Of a stretch of 64,000 nt of DNA, positions 34,301 to 45,859 are shown piece after piece. The notes under the pieces were generated by a model, which saw only the letters and a list, made by a program, of their open reading frames with translations, did no database searches and had not been told where the DNA came from. The position numbers were made by a program, and so were the translations under genes. This DNA comes from Epiperipatus broadwayi. Lineage: Eukaryota; Onychophora; Udeonychophora; Euonychophora; Peripatidae. Where the stretch lies: NCBI GenBank assembly GCA_028023455.1, contig JAQFVV010000020.1, forward strand, positions 8,105,092 to 8,169,091, in the 5' to 3' direction. The stretch's first letter is position 1. The number at the start of each line of letters is the position of its first letter.

Positions 34301-37300
34301 CAGTAGAGGTTCCTCCTGATTTCTCCACTTTTTTCTAAGAGCAAAGTTGATTAGTGGTTTACATACATTATGTATAGTCACACCAGGTTGGCTTATGGGA
34401 TTTTTTTGCCATTGTCATATGAGCAGCTTCTTTAAATTTTTTTCTTTATCCCCTTTCTTCTCTATCCAATATTTTTGTATTTTCCCAGTTGAACATATGT
34501 TCATTGGTCCATACATATCTTTGAGAAAACTTTTATAATGTAAATGGAATTTAACTCTCATGAAATTCATGCTCACGTTCACCATAAATGACTTTTGTAC
34601 TGCATCTATTTTCATTTTCTTCACATAATCAATTCAGTGAAGATTATTAGTCTCAATACTATTGCATCCAGAAAGCTGAAGAACATATTGATCTTATGTC
34701 TAGTCATGAAATTCTTCTACAGCCTTTTTTGTTACATTGATAGGAGACTAGATCTTATTTTTATACAAAAAAGTGAGCAAAATAGCAGCTCTATATACGA
34801 TCAATTTAATTATGGTAGTTATGTCACTATGATAAAATACCTTATCTTTTAATTGTTAAATTCAGTAGCAGCACATTGGAATCTATGTTATTCCTCAAGT
34901 TCTAAATCTACTTGTCTATCTAAAAAGCTACCAAGCTATTTATTTTGATTGACATTTCTAATTTAATAATTATACCAATTAAAAACTGCTGAAGATTATT
35001 TTTTCATCACTGATTAATAAAATCTGAGTTTTTGAACCAGGGAACTGAATTTATCGTTCTACTACTGTATTGCATAAAACATATACACATATTTACACAA
35101 CTAAAAATTATTTAGGTAGCTTTTTTCAGGTCCCTCAAAACTGTATATATTTTTTAAATATACTTTTGGGTATTATATTTCCAAAGTCAGAAAGTTTACC
35201 AAAGAAATAGTTTTGTGTAAAACTATAAAAATATTTTTTTGATCATTTTTTATTGCAAATCTAAAAGTCAGGAAGTTGAAATTTCTGTTTTTATTTGTAA
35301 TCAGATCAAATGAAAAAGTCCAGTATTGGACCTATGACATAATTTAAATTATTCAAATTTATGGCTTATCAATAATGGCAAAATGAAATCATAAATACTT
35401 GTTGTCATGAAGTCATGATAATCAAGGATGATGGTGAAGATTTAAGCGCAACAATCCCTTTCTATTAACCAACATTTTTTTTCTTTCTTCAACTACTAAT
35501 TGATCCAAGATGCTATAAACTACAGATGATGCTAACAATACTCGAAAAATCACAGTGGAAAAAATGATTTCACTGTAAGAACAAATTAGCAGCTAACAGT
35601 GAAAAATAATTTATCAAAACAAATATTTATATATAATTTTAATCTTGGAAATATTTTAGTCAATGATTTAATATGAAATCTTTATGTGCAAAAAGGTATT
35701 AACTTAGTTATAAGCAAATACAATTTTATTACATTCTCCATGGATTATTTTTTGTATAGGATATAATAAGTTTCATATAGATAATTGTTTTTAAAAGAAA
35801 GAACTAAAATAAAAATTAAAAGTAAATGCAATTGATTGATTTTCATTTTTAATGATTAAAATAATTGTAATAATCAGAAGAATTGGCATGTGCATTAGGA
35901 GCAATAATTCACTGTAGTTAGTCATTCCACAGCTTGAGTAATTAATAGGCCACAAGTAGTAGTAATAATGCTATATCTACATTTGCAGATTAGTTTCTGG
36001 ATATTGATGCACTCATCAGGCAGCTATAATTATTTTTATGTAGTATCCAAGCTGATACTTTATCATTTGAAACTATTTTAAAAATTTTGAACCAAAGTCA
36101 GGTTACTTGTATACAGATCTGACACCACCTTGCATGGTTTAATATGATGATAAAGTGCCAGATTGTGTGGTCATCAGATCAATTCCAGAATTGGTATTTC
36201 TGGAACTTGAATTTCTTATGAACTCATGAGTAATAAAGCCATTTAATTACTTATTTATTTTAGATACAATATTATTCCAATAATTTTGTATTAGTTTTAA
36301 GTTAATTTTGGCATCTTTGATTTTTTGGCAATGATAATGTATAGCAAACAAAGTATTATATATTTATTGCCTGATATCAATCAGCATAACTATACAAAAA
36401 AATTATCATGGATTCAAACCTTAGGATGTTTTTAAATTTCAGGTTATTAACTTGATAAATTTAAATATTAAATTTGGCTGCTAAATCCATATGTAAAAAA
36501 CTAAAACTTCTCATTGTAAACAGCCAATAGCAAGAAACTAATTTCTAGTCATAACAGTAAGTTTATAATAATTAGCTTTAGAGTAAAATAAATAAAGTGA
36601 ATTATTGATTTTTAAAGCAGGTGTTGAAGGTAAGTTAAGAAAGTCGTTTAATGATTTGTTTATTTTGTAATTTTTTTGTCAAAACATTATAATTCCTGGT
36701 CTATCATAAAGTAAACTGCCTTAATTGAAGTCCAAAATTAAAAATGTAAAATTTATTATCGTTTGCAAAATTATCTGAAATATGAAGAATCTCATTGTGA
36801 TTTTAATGCATCATAAAATTGTTGATTTTAAATCATTTAAGAGTAAAAAAAAATATTCTAAGATATATCAAAAATAATGGATTGCTGCTTTTTTGTTTGA
36901 ATAAATGGATAATTAGATAAAATATATTTTTATTTTCCTTTTTTTTTTATTCTTTGAGAATAACTAATTGTTGGTTTTCAAAAAGTAGGAATTGTTGGTA
37001 TAGGATAATAAAATGTATTAAAAAAAAACATCATATGGTTCTAGTTTACACAATGCTTTTCTGGGATAAACTATTTTTTCTTCTCAATATTTTAAGCTTG
37101 AATAATCAAAAGATGTTAGATAGTGATGCTTATCAAATCTGTTGCATCCCCAGACTATTTTCCAGTTTATGGTCATAACAGATGAAGTGTTTAGGGGTGA
37201 TCTGGATGTTTCCGATCGAATATGTTTCATCCAGTAGCCATCTTTTTTTTTTTACCATTAACCTACTAGTCCAAACTTCAAAAACACCATAGTTTTTAAA

Positions 37301-38308
37301 TTCAAGTCAACTTGCTTGCATATTTATATAGATGTAGCATTAGTTCAATATGTAAATGTTCTTAGCTTTTTAATAAATATAGATATGTTATTATTTGTTA
37401 AAATTAACATAATTTGCCTCCCCCCCCACCCACACACAATTCTAGCTCACACTATCCTAGCCCAGGATAAAGTTTTACAGTTACTATAAATCTGAAGACA
37501 ACCAAAATATATGGACACCTGACTAGTGTCAGATCTACATTAACTGCAGACAAATTAATTTGGATATAAAACATTGCATTGTTTTTGTATTTCTGGCTAG
37601 TGACTTGATAGTGAAGAAAACAGTAAGACTAACCCCTGAATGAAAATTGCATTCAATTCAAAAGATCTAGGAGTACTAAGTCCAAAACTTCTCCTTGATG
37701 AAATTATACACTAAAAGTTAGCATTAGACAGGGACTTAATATTTACTCAAACAAATCACAGCTGCTAAATCCGAAATAGAAAGAAATACTTTGCTCTATG
37801 ATCTATGTTTAAGATGTGCCCAAATATTAAGGAAATTTAATATTAGTAATGTTAAACTTTACTTTTTAACTAAGATTTGATTGTTGTTTAAAGGGATTGC
37901 AAAAGAAATATAGTATTAAATGATATCTATATTTTTTATTATTATACTTGTAGTATTAAAATAATAATAGAGTAACTATATATTTACTTACTTAGGGAAT
38001 AAGCTCATGTTTAAACTACAAAATGATCGTTTAATTAGACAGATTTTTTTACTATTCTCAGTTGAAAATCAATCTGAGTATCTTGAGCTTTTGAATAGAT
38101 TAAACTGCCTGAGACTTTGTTTCATTACAAATAAATATTAACAGTTCTGAATAAATATATTAATAACAATATGATTCATTCAAAAGTTTTATTGAACGTG
38201 TGAAAATGAAATTGATAACACTATATCAAATATATATTAAATTTAAAAGGTATATGTGTTTAGTGGCTTTGATCTGAGTTTCAATTCTGGACCAATAAGT
38301 TTTAGTGG
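34301..38308. other. 4-kb AT-rich noncoding stretch
   Basis: No supported gene. A minus-strand CTGATGA and GAAAC pair at about 36000-36035 has no stem II and looks coincidental. A CA-rich run lies near 37420. Confidence 0.5.
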
Positions 38309-38840
38309 ATAGAACTCTCTATACATATTGCCACTCAGTGCAAGCCAGAGTAATCAATGGAATACCAGAAGGCGTGTGCATAAAATCCCCATCTAGTGTT
38401 TACTCATTCAATATCCCAGACTAGTTTCTGGCTTGTGGCCTTCATCAGTGAGGAGCCTTCGATCTGAGAGCATTGCACCTAGATCTTAGGATCTAATGCA
38501 ACCCTCGAGCAGCTACCTTTTATCTCTACTTAACTACAAAACTATGAGTCTTAAATTGAAAATTCTAAAAAATTTTCAACCTAAGCTCATTAGCCTTTAT
38601 AATCATATAGATCTGAACTCAGTTCAGTACCCATACATTTTGATGACTTTGGTTCTTTAATAACCATAGCCACCACTATCCTATTAGGCAGGATTGGTTT
38701 TAAGCCAATAAACATCATATGATCACCATTTCTTTGATTACTCTGTTTTGCACTGAGTGGCAATACATATGGAGAGTTTTGCCTGTTTTAATAACACTTA
38801 TTTATGCAAGCATAAGAAATGGTGATTATGTGATGTTTTA
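38309..38840 (-). repeat. H2-family long foldback repeat
   Basis: Begins with the cagtgcaagccagagtaatc arm and the minus-strand ribozyme. A roughly 300-bp middle (ttaggatctaatgcaaccc to ggcaggattggttttaagcc) is shared with the copy at 56251. It then has the catcatatgatcaccatttct segment and the inverted right arm, and ends with the inverse of that segment (aagcataagaaatggtgatt). It is among the longest H2 copies in the window. Confidence 0.8.
38411..38456 (-). ncRNA. hammerhead-like ribozyme motif (H2)
   Basis: Minus strand: CUGAUGA, GGC/GCC stem with a CACAA loop and A-A closing mismatch, GAAAC, GUC triplet. Upstream CUCCUCA faces downstream UGGGAUA, which shortens stem I by one base relative to the family. 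Confidence 0.5.
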
Positions 38841-39639
38841 GTGGGGAGATGAGAATATAGCTATTATTAGCTGCAATCGTAACATGAGATACCTTTTTTT
38901 ACCCATGAGAAGATGTCATATTCTCACGAGTTCTAAATCCATAGTTTATTTTAATAAAATTAATATCATTAATAAGCTATAATGGTGCAGCATTTAAAAA
39001 AAAAACTTGATTAAAATGTGGCATTAAAAGGGTTAATTGATTTTCATTTTTTTTAATATAGATTTTTAGACTTAGATTGTTTCTATAGAAACTTTATTTC
39101 ACTTTCCATGCATATTATTCAAATAAAACAAAATACTCATTTCTTTTTGTTACATTATCCTAACCATTCTTTACTTTCAATAATTGCAAGGAAATTGGAT
39201 AATGCATGAAAGTTTTTTTTTTCAGTGTTTTGGAAATATATTTTAATCTCTTTCGCTCATTTATCATCGTAAAAAAAAAAAATCAGTGTCTTGAATCTGT
39301 GTCTTTAAGTATCACCTGAATAATAGTTACATGGTGCAGTTATATGGAGTCAACATAATTACTGCAGTCAGATGGAAGGTGTTCATGCTATTAACCTGAC
39401 ATGCAATTTTGCTATTACCTTCATTTGGAAAATTATTTATGGGATAATAAAATATGAAAAAAGTAAACAGAAATTAACTTTCTCTAAGTTATTGTAGCTA
39501 GTAGACTTACTTTTTCCCTACGTAATTCTCTCGGTTTTAAATTTATTCAGAGTTTATGCATAGAAATTTTATTACACTTAGATTTAATATTGATTTCGAT
39601 CTTTTTTGAAAATGAATTATAGTACCTTAGAATCTGATT

Positions 39640-39826
39640 ATATATATGTGTGTGTATGAGGATAGTAATCTAGACCAACTGATGATTGCTGGTTTAGCAT
39701 GAAGTACGTATATTGGTGATTATTTATCTTTTCAACATGTGTGTGATCCGGTGGGTCAGCAATATGAGATGACACTGAGAGTAGTGGGTCGTGTGAAAGT
39801 CTGAGTTCGAATCCCGCATATATTAC
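39640..39826 (+). repeat. H1-family repeat
   Basis: Same layout and subfamily as 27108-27410 (shared GAAG change, gtgggtcagcaatatgag and gtctgagttcgaatcccg), but starting just upstream of the ribozyme. Confidence 0.8.
39661..39730 (+). ncRNA. hammerhead-like motif (H1), GAAG variant
   Basis: CUGAUGA intact, UGCUG/UAGCA stem, GAAG in place of GAAA, stem III with a UACGUA palindrome, then UUGG pairing with CCAA. Confidence 0.45.
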
Positions 39827-41062
39827 ATATATAAATGCAGGTTTAAGCCTGTACAATGTATTAATCGTATTTATTGTAATAAAACTTTGTAGAAGAAACA
39901 TTTACGATCTACAAATTTATTTTTTTTCAAAGTAGGTAAAAATTTAGGGCGTTTTATTCTTCAGAATTATTTTTATTTACAATACGCACTACACACAAAA
40001 ATCTTATATATATACTGCAAATCTTGAACGCAATATAAATCATATTATACATGCACTGCCACTTAAATATTCACATCAAACAAAAATTAGATTTTTTTAT
40101 TTATACGTTTTAATGACAACCTATTTGATATTTGTCAGATGCAGTGGTTAATTTATTATGTATAAATATATGCTTCACTTTATATTTACATATTAATGTA
40201 TAGTAATGTGATATTAATTTATGATGGTTTCTCGGTTAAATAAGAAAGGAAATATACACACTATTTAATATCTTACATGCAATTTAATTAACGCATGACT
40301 TCTGTGCAATAGTCGTACGATTAGCTAATTAACCTATATTCTGATCAAATAAAATAATGCTGTATTTGTTGATTGTATTCTAAAATATGTTTATTATAAT
40401 TCAAATAGCTTACATTGCTTACTGTTTAAAAAGGTATTTTTAAATACAATATTAATCTGACCAATTTTGACAGTATTTGCTACCAGAAGACTATTTTCTA
40501 AGTGTGGTCAATCAACACATGAAATATCAATAAAAAGTATTACTATAAATGATTAAAATTCATTGTTCTGCGGGAGAGGTGTGATACTTTTGTGGGCCTT
40601 GAGTTTGGAATATCTGTGCACATAAAACATATGTGTAAATTAAAAGAACTATTGTAATATATAAATTTTGTGTGTATTGTTATTATTAGGGCCTGACTGG
40701 TCTTAGAGACCTTCATTACATAGCAGAGACCGCATCAGTTCTACAGATATAACAAATACTATCAAAGCAGATTTAATTCCTAAAGTTAAAACCATGTATC
40801 ATATTTCATTAAATATATTGTTACTGTAAATGCATTTCACATTCATCTGACTAATCCAGATTAACCTGTAATCTTTGCACTCTAGTTAAGAATAATTACA
40901 TACCCATTTTATTGACCAATGCTTGATATTTATCAGTGTTTCTAGAGGCTGGTCTGTCTAAAAATAAAATCCTAAGTCTGTTTATTGTAAGTTCATTTGC
41001 CCTGGTAGACTCTAAACTTATATTGTGATTTTAGCAGGTATTATAATATTTTACAGCATCAC
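39827..41062. other. AT-rich noncoding stretch
   Basis: Nothing recognised upstream of the LINE. Confidence 0.5.
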
Positions 41063-41636
41063 AAAGAGAGAAAGAAACTTTGGTTTTACTTGTTAGCTTT
41101 CTTTTGGTTTTACTTGTTAGCGTTTCTCAGTTTAAAATTCTATTTCTGTTATTGTTAATGCTCTTCTTTGCTTCATTTTGTTATTAATGCTTTTCTTCAA
41201 GCTATTTTCAGTTTTATTGTATTGCCAACTACGAATTATTATTTTAATATTGCAACTCTATCTCAATACTATTTTAATTATTGTTTAGTAAAGATCTGGC
41301 TTTATTTATGTATCTATATATATTTTATTGTTGGCTCAATTTTCAGGTTATGACGCATAGGTGGCATTCACTTATTCTTTATTTGTTACATAATTATCCT
41401 ATAATGACCTTATTAGACATTGGCTTTTTTATACCTTTATTTATAATATGGTTATAGAATTTTTTTTTAACTTCTTGGTTATCATATATAATTTGGGATT
41501 AATTAGAGAGTTAATTTAATAATTTTTCCAATAATGTCAATACTATCAATATCTTTTGGTTAAATCTCTTTTCTACTTCACCTCATAAAATTAACAGTGT
41601 GTTTCAAAAAAAGAGCATATACAAGAACAGCAAAAC

Positions 41637-42329
41637 ATGCAACAGACAAAACCCGAAATAGAACATAATCAAGATATAAATTTAGAGCATGAGACTTCTA
41701 TCAAGCTGAAAACATATAATCAGTCAACAAATGATTCTCATCAAAACAACATAAAAAATCAAAACCAATGCCAAGAAACCAACCCACAGGGATGCCACCA
41801 AACACGTCAAAACAAGACAAGCAAAACTTATTTCTCTTCAACAGACACTTGTTCTGACTTTGAGCAAGAAGAAACGGATGCTGAAACTAGGCAAGAAGAA
41901 ACTGCAAGCCTCACAGAGTCTGGGCCTGACCATGTCCCTAAACCCTTCACCACACCACGCAAAAGGAAAAAGCGCCGCAACAGAAACACACAATCCACCA
42001 CCTTTGTTCACAACAATAACAATAGCGGAAATATCGATTCAAATGAGACCACCTCAACCTCTGATGACATACAGTGCAATGCTAGTCCCAACTATAAAAA
42101 ACGGAAAGATGAATCCCTAAAATCAGATAATGACAATACATCAAACTCATATCATACCCAACCTGAAGCTAATACCTCTGGGCAAATAGCCCCCCAAGAT
42201 TTAACATTATGGATCCCATCAACTGATCCTGAAGTCTGCCTAATGCAAAAAGACTACCAGCTCACTGCAAGTATTCTAGCTAATGAACAAGAAACCAAGC
42301 AACCTACTTCAAAATGTCATTCACAATAA
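41637..42329 (+). CDS. LINE ORF1 protein
   Basis: 230 residues, extremely polar (asparagine, glutamine, threonine, serine, glutamate), probably disordered. A basic cluster PRKRKKRRNRN at residues about 107-117 could bind RNA or act as a nuclear-localisation signal. An acidic stretch (DFEQEETDAETRQEE) precedes it. There is no RRM, coiled coil or CCHC knuckle that I can see, unlike L1-type ORF1. Its stop codon overlaps the ORF2 start by 16 nt. The ORF1 role (RNA binding, RNP formation) is inferred from position. An upstream start in the same frame is possible, but 41637 is the first ATG of this open frame. Confidence 0.75.
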   Translation: MQQTKPEIEHNQDINLEHETSIKLKTYNQSTNDSHQNNIKNQNQCQETNPQGCHQTRQNKTSKTYFSSTDTCSDFEQEETDAETRQEETASLTESGPDHVPKPFTTPRKRKKRRNRNTQSTTFVHNNNNSGNIDSNETTSTSDDIQCNASPNYKKRKDESLKSDNDNTSNSYHTQPEANTSGQIAPQDLTLWIPSTDPEVCLMQKDYQLTASILANEQETKQPTSKCHSQ

Positions 42330-45300
42330 CGTCACTCAACGTCAGGGGGCTTAACTCCAAAGACAGGGCGTTTGCTATCTCACATTGGTTCAAACTCCAA
42401 AAACCAGATATACTTTGCTTATCAGAAACTAAGCTTCACCTTCACACAGACCCCACGATAATAAAAACAATAGAGAGCTTTGGTTACTTTATTTACTCTT
42501 TCTCCATCTCAGCTACCGCTGGGGTTGCTCTCATCATCAATAGAAATTCAATTATTGACTTCTTCAAAATCCTGCACATAGATACCAATTGCATTATTGC
42601 TACTATACAAATCCAGGGTTTTCTGTTCACTCTTATCAATGTGTATCTGGTTAAAGATGAACAAATAGTACACAAAGTTATACATAATATAAACATAGCA
42701 ATTAGATCGAACCCTAGCCCAGTTATCTGGCTTGGTGATTTCAACCACACTTTTGACAATTTTGAGAAAAAATATTTAAAGATGGTTGCTAGAAACATAC
42801 ACAGTGGGAAAGCACTCTTTCATGAAGGAGCCTTCTCTTTCTATACCAGAAGTACTCACTCGCTCATAGACCTCATATTCTACTCTCCTGAAATGATCTC
42901 GTTCATAGATACACAGCTCTGGCCTATTGCCTTTTCAGATCATCTCGCTGTTCAAGCTACCATCAAATTGCAACCACAACTTCATACATCAACCAACCTC
43001 CCCCGGACGATGAGATTACTCAACAGGCACAATGTGCCCCCCCAATTAATCTCAGATATATACATCACCTTTCAAGAACAGAAGATATGGAATCTACCAG
43101 CATTACAAGGATGGAATACATTTATAACCACAACACAAAAGTTTATTAACCAATACAATAGATACCAGAAAGGGCCATTAAGATTACTCTCAGAACTTGA
43201 TCGGACTACATCTGAACTGAAAAGCATCCAAGTTACAGAACACAACATCCCACAAATTCTACTCCTAAAACATACATATAAACAAACCAGAATGACTCTT
43301 GTGGAATATATTCGTATTAAGCGAGCACGCAATTATCTGGAACAACAAGATTGTTGGACTCCAGGTTATATCAGATGGGCCCTCGGGTCAGGAAAAAGAA
43401 ATCACACACCCTCCTCTTTGTGCCTTGACGGTATTACTTACTCTGGCATCAGTATGCTTAACAAAATTAGGGATTATTATTCCACCAAACTGCAGCCCAT
43501 TGGAACTGTTGCCAGACGACACAAATTTGTGAAAGACTCAAATAACTCTCACAGCATTACTGAAGCTGATATCATCTCCAAAATTAAAAGCCTGCCTGAA
43601 CACACTCATCCCGGCATGCATGGAATTCCTAGATTTCTTCTGTTACACTTGGAAAAATTTACCATACATGTTACAAGGGGAATCATTGATCTCTTAGCCA
43701 CTGATAGCCTACATCTTCCAGGGATATATCCTATATCAGTGGTCCCTTTCATAAAAAAGAAAGATTTACCTGTGGACTTAAATAACATTAGGCCAATATC
43801 CATGGTTCCTCTCCTAATCAAAATTATCGAAAGCATTATAAAAGATAAAATTCAAGAGAAAATCATATCAAAACTTTCCAGGCATCAATATGCTAAGAGG
43901 GGTTCATCGACTGGCGATGCTGTAAGCCGATTTCGACTCCTCGTTGATCATATCCGTAGAACAAAACAATCCCGGCCAGTCGCAGTCCAACTAGACTTTG
44001 CCGGGGCTTTTGACTCTGTCCGAATAGATGTACTACTTGGTGAACTAGAGGCTCTTCATGTTCCTTTGGCATACATTCAGATCATAGAGAATCTCCTAGC
44101 AAATCGAGAGATTTTTTTTTCTCTAAATGGGAGAATTGCCCCTGGGTTCAAACCCTGCATCTCCATTCCCCAGGGCTCCCCATTAAGTGCTCTCCTCTTC
44201 ATGATCTATATAAATCCCTTGCTTTTGAGCATTGAGGATGCACTGCCTGGGATCTCCATCCCTCTTCTTAATGAAAACATCTCCCACATCTCCTACATGG
44301 ATGATGTGGTGGTGTTTCTTAAATCACATGAAGAAATAAACATTCTTGAAAGCCTATTACAGCACTATGCTCAGACGCATGGGCTTACCGTTAACAGGAA
44401 CAAATCAGCAATTTGGAATATCAAAACAGCTAACAGGATAACAGGTTCATTACAAGCTATGCCTCAGCCTTTCTTGGGATTCAATATGTCACTATCCCCT
44501 ACAGCAATGAGGATGGAAACACAACGAAGACTACTAAACAAAATAGACATCATCATAACATGCCTCTCAAGAATATATATATCTACATTTGGAAAGGTTT
44601 CACTCTTAAACTCCCTCATACTCCCCAAGATTATATATTATCTTGCGGGTTTTAAACCAACAGAAGCTTTCATTAAAAAAGTAGAATCCCATTGTCTGCG
44701 ACTCTGTAGAGGTGGGCGCAAATCATTTATCAGTCTGCGCACCCTTCAAAAGCCAAGAGACATGAATGGACTGGGACTGCATTCAATAAAGGTATTCGCA
44801 ATACAGAGAACTTACAATATGATCCATAAACTTTATTCTGATTGCAGCACCTTCCAATGTCCGCTTCCCAAAGAGCAAGTGCTTCCCACTGATAGACCGC
44901 CCCCTCAGAGGTTCACTCCCATCTGGCTACAAATGCAGATATCATACATTTTTACGCACATAGTACCTTCCGCGACCATGTTCAATTCAAAAATAACCTA
45001 TTGGGAAGCCTTCAACCTATCCAACTCAAATACCCAGAAGGCACACACTTACCTCCCCATCAACATAAACAAACTGCGCAAACTAGCCCGTAGATTGAAA
45101 CTAGCACCTAAACACACAGACTTTCTTCTCAAAATTAACCTTGGTAGCCTCTCCACTGCTATATTTCTTAATAGAAGAGGCTTCCGCATAGATCCCATAT
45201 GTTGTCTCTGTCTTTCCAGCCCAGAAGATATGGACCATATCCTTCGCCTTTGTCCGGTCTGGCAGGGACTAAGACAAAACTTCCAGAAACACATTGATAA

Positions 45301-45571
45301 TAATGGTCCAGATCTAACATCTCTTGAAGGGGTTTTAAATAGAGGCATTTTCGCTGAAATCAGGCTCGCCACCTACATAAACTTTGCCATCTGGTTGACC
45401 AGATGCAAGGTGATTTTTCAAAAATTACCGCTTAACGAAATCAATAACTGCTTTCTCAGCATAATTAAAAATATCCAAGAAACAGACAAGAGAGAGGCCG
45501 ATCCATACCTGGCCATATTAACATGGGAATTCACAACTGGTCTAAACAGCACCTCTCCAACCAACCCCTAA
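42314..45571 (+). CDS. LINE ORF2: endonuclease-reverse transcriptase
   Basis: 1085 residues. Endonuclease domain (about 1-220): SLNVRGL at 7-13, SETK with catalytic E38, GDFN at 141-144, LIDLIFYSP near 184-192, SDH at 208-210. Reverse transcriptase (about 470-720): RPISMVPLL at 493-501, first catalytic aspartate in QLDFAGAFDS (D561), PQGSPLSALLF at 619-629, YMDD at 661-664. C-terminal zinc motif of the zf-RVT kind: C963, C966, H975, C980 within CCLCLSSPEDMDHILRLC. Together these nick target DNA and copy the RNA by target-primed reverse transcription. All key residues are present and the frame is uninterrupted. The clade is uncertain: the layout excludes R2-type restriction-like endonucleases, and I see no RNase H. 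It overlaps ORF1 by 16 nt in another frame, so it is probably translated by reinitiation or frameshifting. Confidence 0.93.
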   Translation: MSFTITSLNVRGLNSKDRAFAISHWFKLQKPDILCLSETKLHLHTDPTIIKTIESFGYFIYSFSISATAGVALIINRNSIIDFFKILHIDTNCIIATIQIQGFLFTLINVYLVKDEQIVHKVIHNINIAIRSNPSPVIWLGDFNHTFDNFEKKYLKMVARNIHSGKALFHEGAFSFYTRSTHSLIDLIFYSPEMISFIDTQLWPIAFSDHLAVQATIKLQPQLHTSTNLPRTMRLLNRHNVPPQLISDIYITFQEQKIWNLPALQGWNTFITTTQKFINQYNRYQKGPLRLLSELDRTTSELKSIQVTEHNIPQILLLKHTYKQTRMTLVEYIRIKRARNYLEQQDCWTPGYIRWALGSGKRNHTPSSLCLDGITYSGISMLNKIRDYYSTKLQPIGTVARRHKFVKDSNNSHSITEADIISKIKSLPEHTHPGMHGIPRFLLLHLEKFTIHVTRGIIDLLATDSLHLPGIYPISVVPFIKKKDLPVDLNNIRPISMVPLLIKIIESIIKDKIQEKIISKLSRHQYAKRGSSTGDAVSRFRLLVDHIRRTKQSRPVAVQLDFAGAFDSVRIDVLLGELEALHVPLAYIQIIENLLANREIFFSLNGRIAPGFKPCISIPQGSPLSALLFMIYINPLLLSIEDALPGISIPLLNENISHISYMDDVVVFLKSHEEINILESLLQHYAQTHGLTVNRNKSAIWNIKTANRITGSLQAMPQPFLGFNMSLSPTAMRMETQRRLLNKIDIIITCLSRIYISTFGKVSLLNSLILPKIIYYLAGFKPTEAFIKKVESHCLRLCRGGRKSFISLRTLQKPRDMNGLGLHSIKVFAIQRTYNMIHKLYSDCSTFQCPLPKEQVLPTDRPPPQRFTPIWLQMQISYIFTHIVPSATMFNSKITYWEAFNLSNSNTQKAHTYLPININKLRKLARRLKLAPKHTDFLLKINLGSLSTAIFLNRRGFRIDPICCLCLSSPEDMDHILRLCPVWQGLRQNFQKHIDNNGPDLTSLEGVLNRGIFAEIRLATYINFAIWLTRCKVIFQKLPLNEINNCFLSIIKNIQETDKREADPYLAILTWEFTTGLNSTSPTNP

Positions 45572-45859
45572 ATAATTTATATGAAAATATTTATTATGAC
45601 TTAATATCTTATTATGATTTAATAAAACCCTCCAACCATAACTTGCCAAAACAGGGTTTACTAACAAAGGTATTTCGTTATAGACTAGATGATTAATATT
45701 CACCTTGCATCCACAGGTTATATTCTACTGACTTTTGAATCATTTCTTCTTTGTATATACCACCCTGTAACCTCGTCTAGATATTTCTTGTTATTTTTTT
45801 ATTTTTTTTTTTTTTGTAATCACTTATAGGTCAAATAAAATTATCTTGAAAGAGAGAAA

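Larger units (their letters stand above)
41074..45848 (+). mobile_element. full-length, apparently intact two-ORF LINE
   Basis: An 11-bp duplication, aaagagagaaa, lies at 41063-41073 and 45849-45859, giving a 4775-bp insertion. The 5' region (41074-41636) opens with two copies of ggttttacttgttagc. ORF1 and ORF2 follow, both open, then a 3' untranslated region of about 280 bp containing AATAAA at 45835 and ending ttatcttg without a long A tail. ORF2 has an apurinic-type endonuclease, a reverse transcriptase with YMDD, and a C-terminal zinc motif, with no RNase H domain visible. The coding region is markedly GC-richer than its surroundings. Intact frames and perfect flanking repeats suggest a recent insertion. 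Confidence 0.85.

Noticed and set aside
36000-36035. Minus-strand hammerhead at CTGATGA and GAAAC
   Set aside because: No stem II can form between the two core boxes and stem I strands do not pair.
41860-42120. Second frame inside LINE ORF1
   Set aside because: Overlaps ORF1 in another frame. Low-complexity composition and no independent support.
42493-42798. Minus-strand frames inside the LINE, also at 43072, 43606 and 45049
   Set aside because: They are antisense shadows of ORF2, which has all the catalytic motifs.
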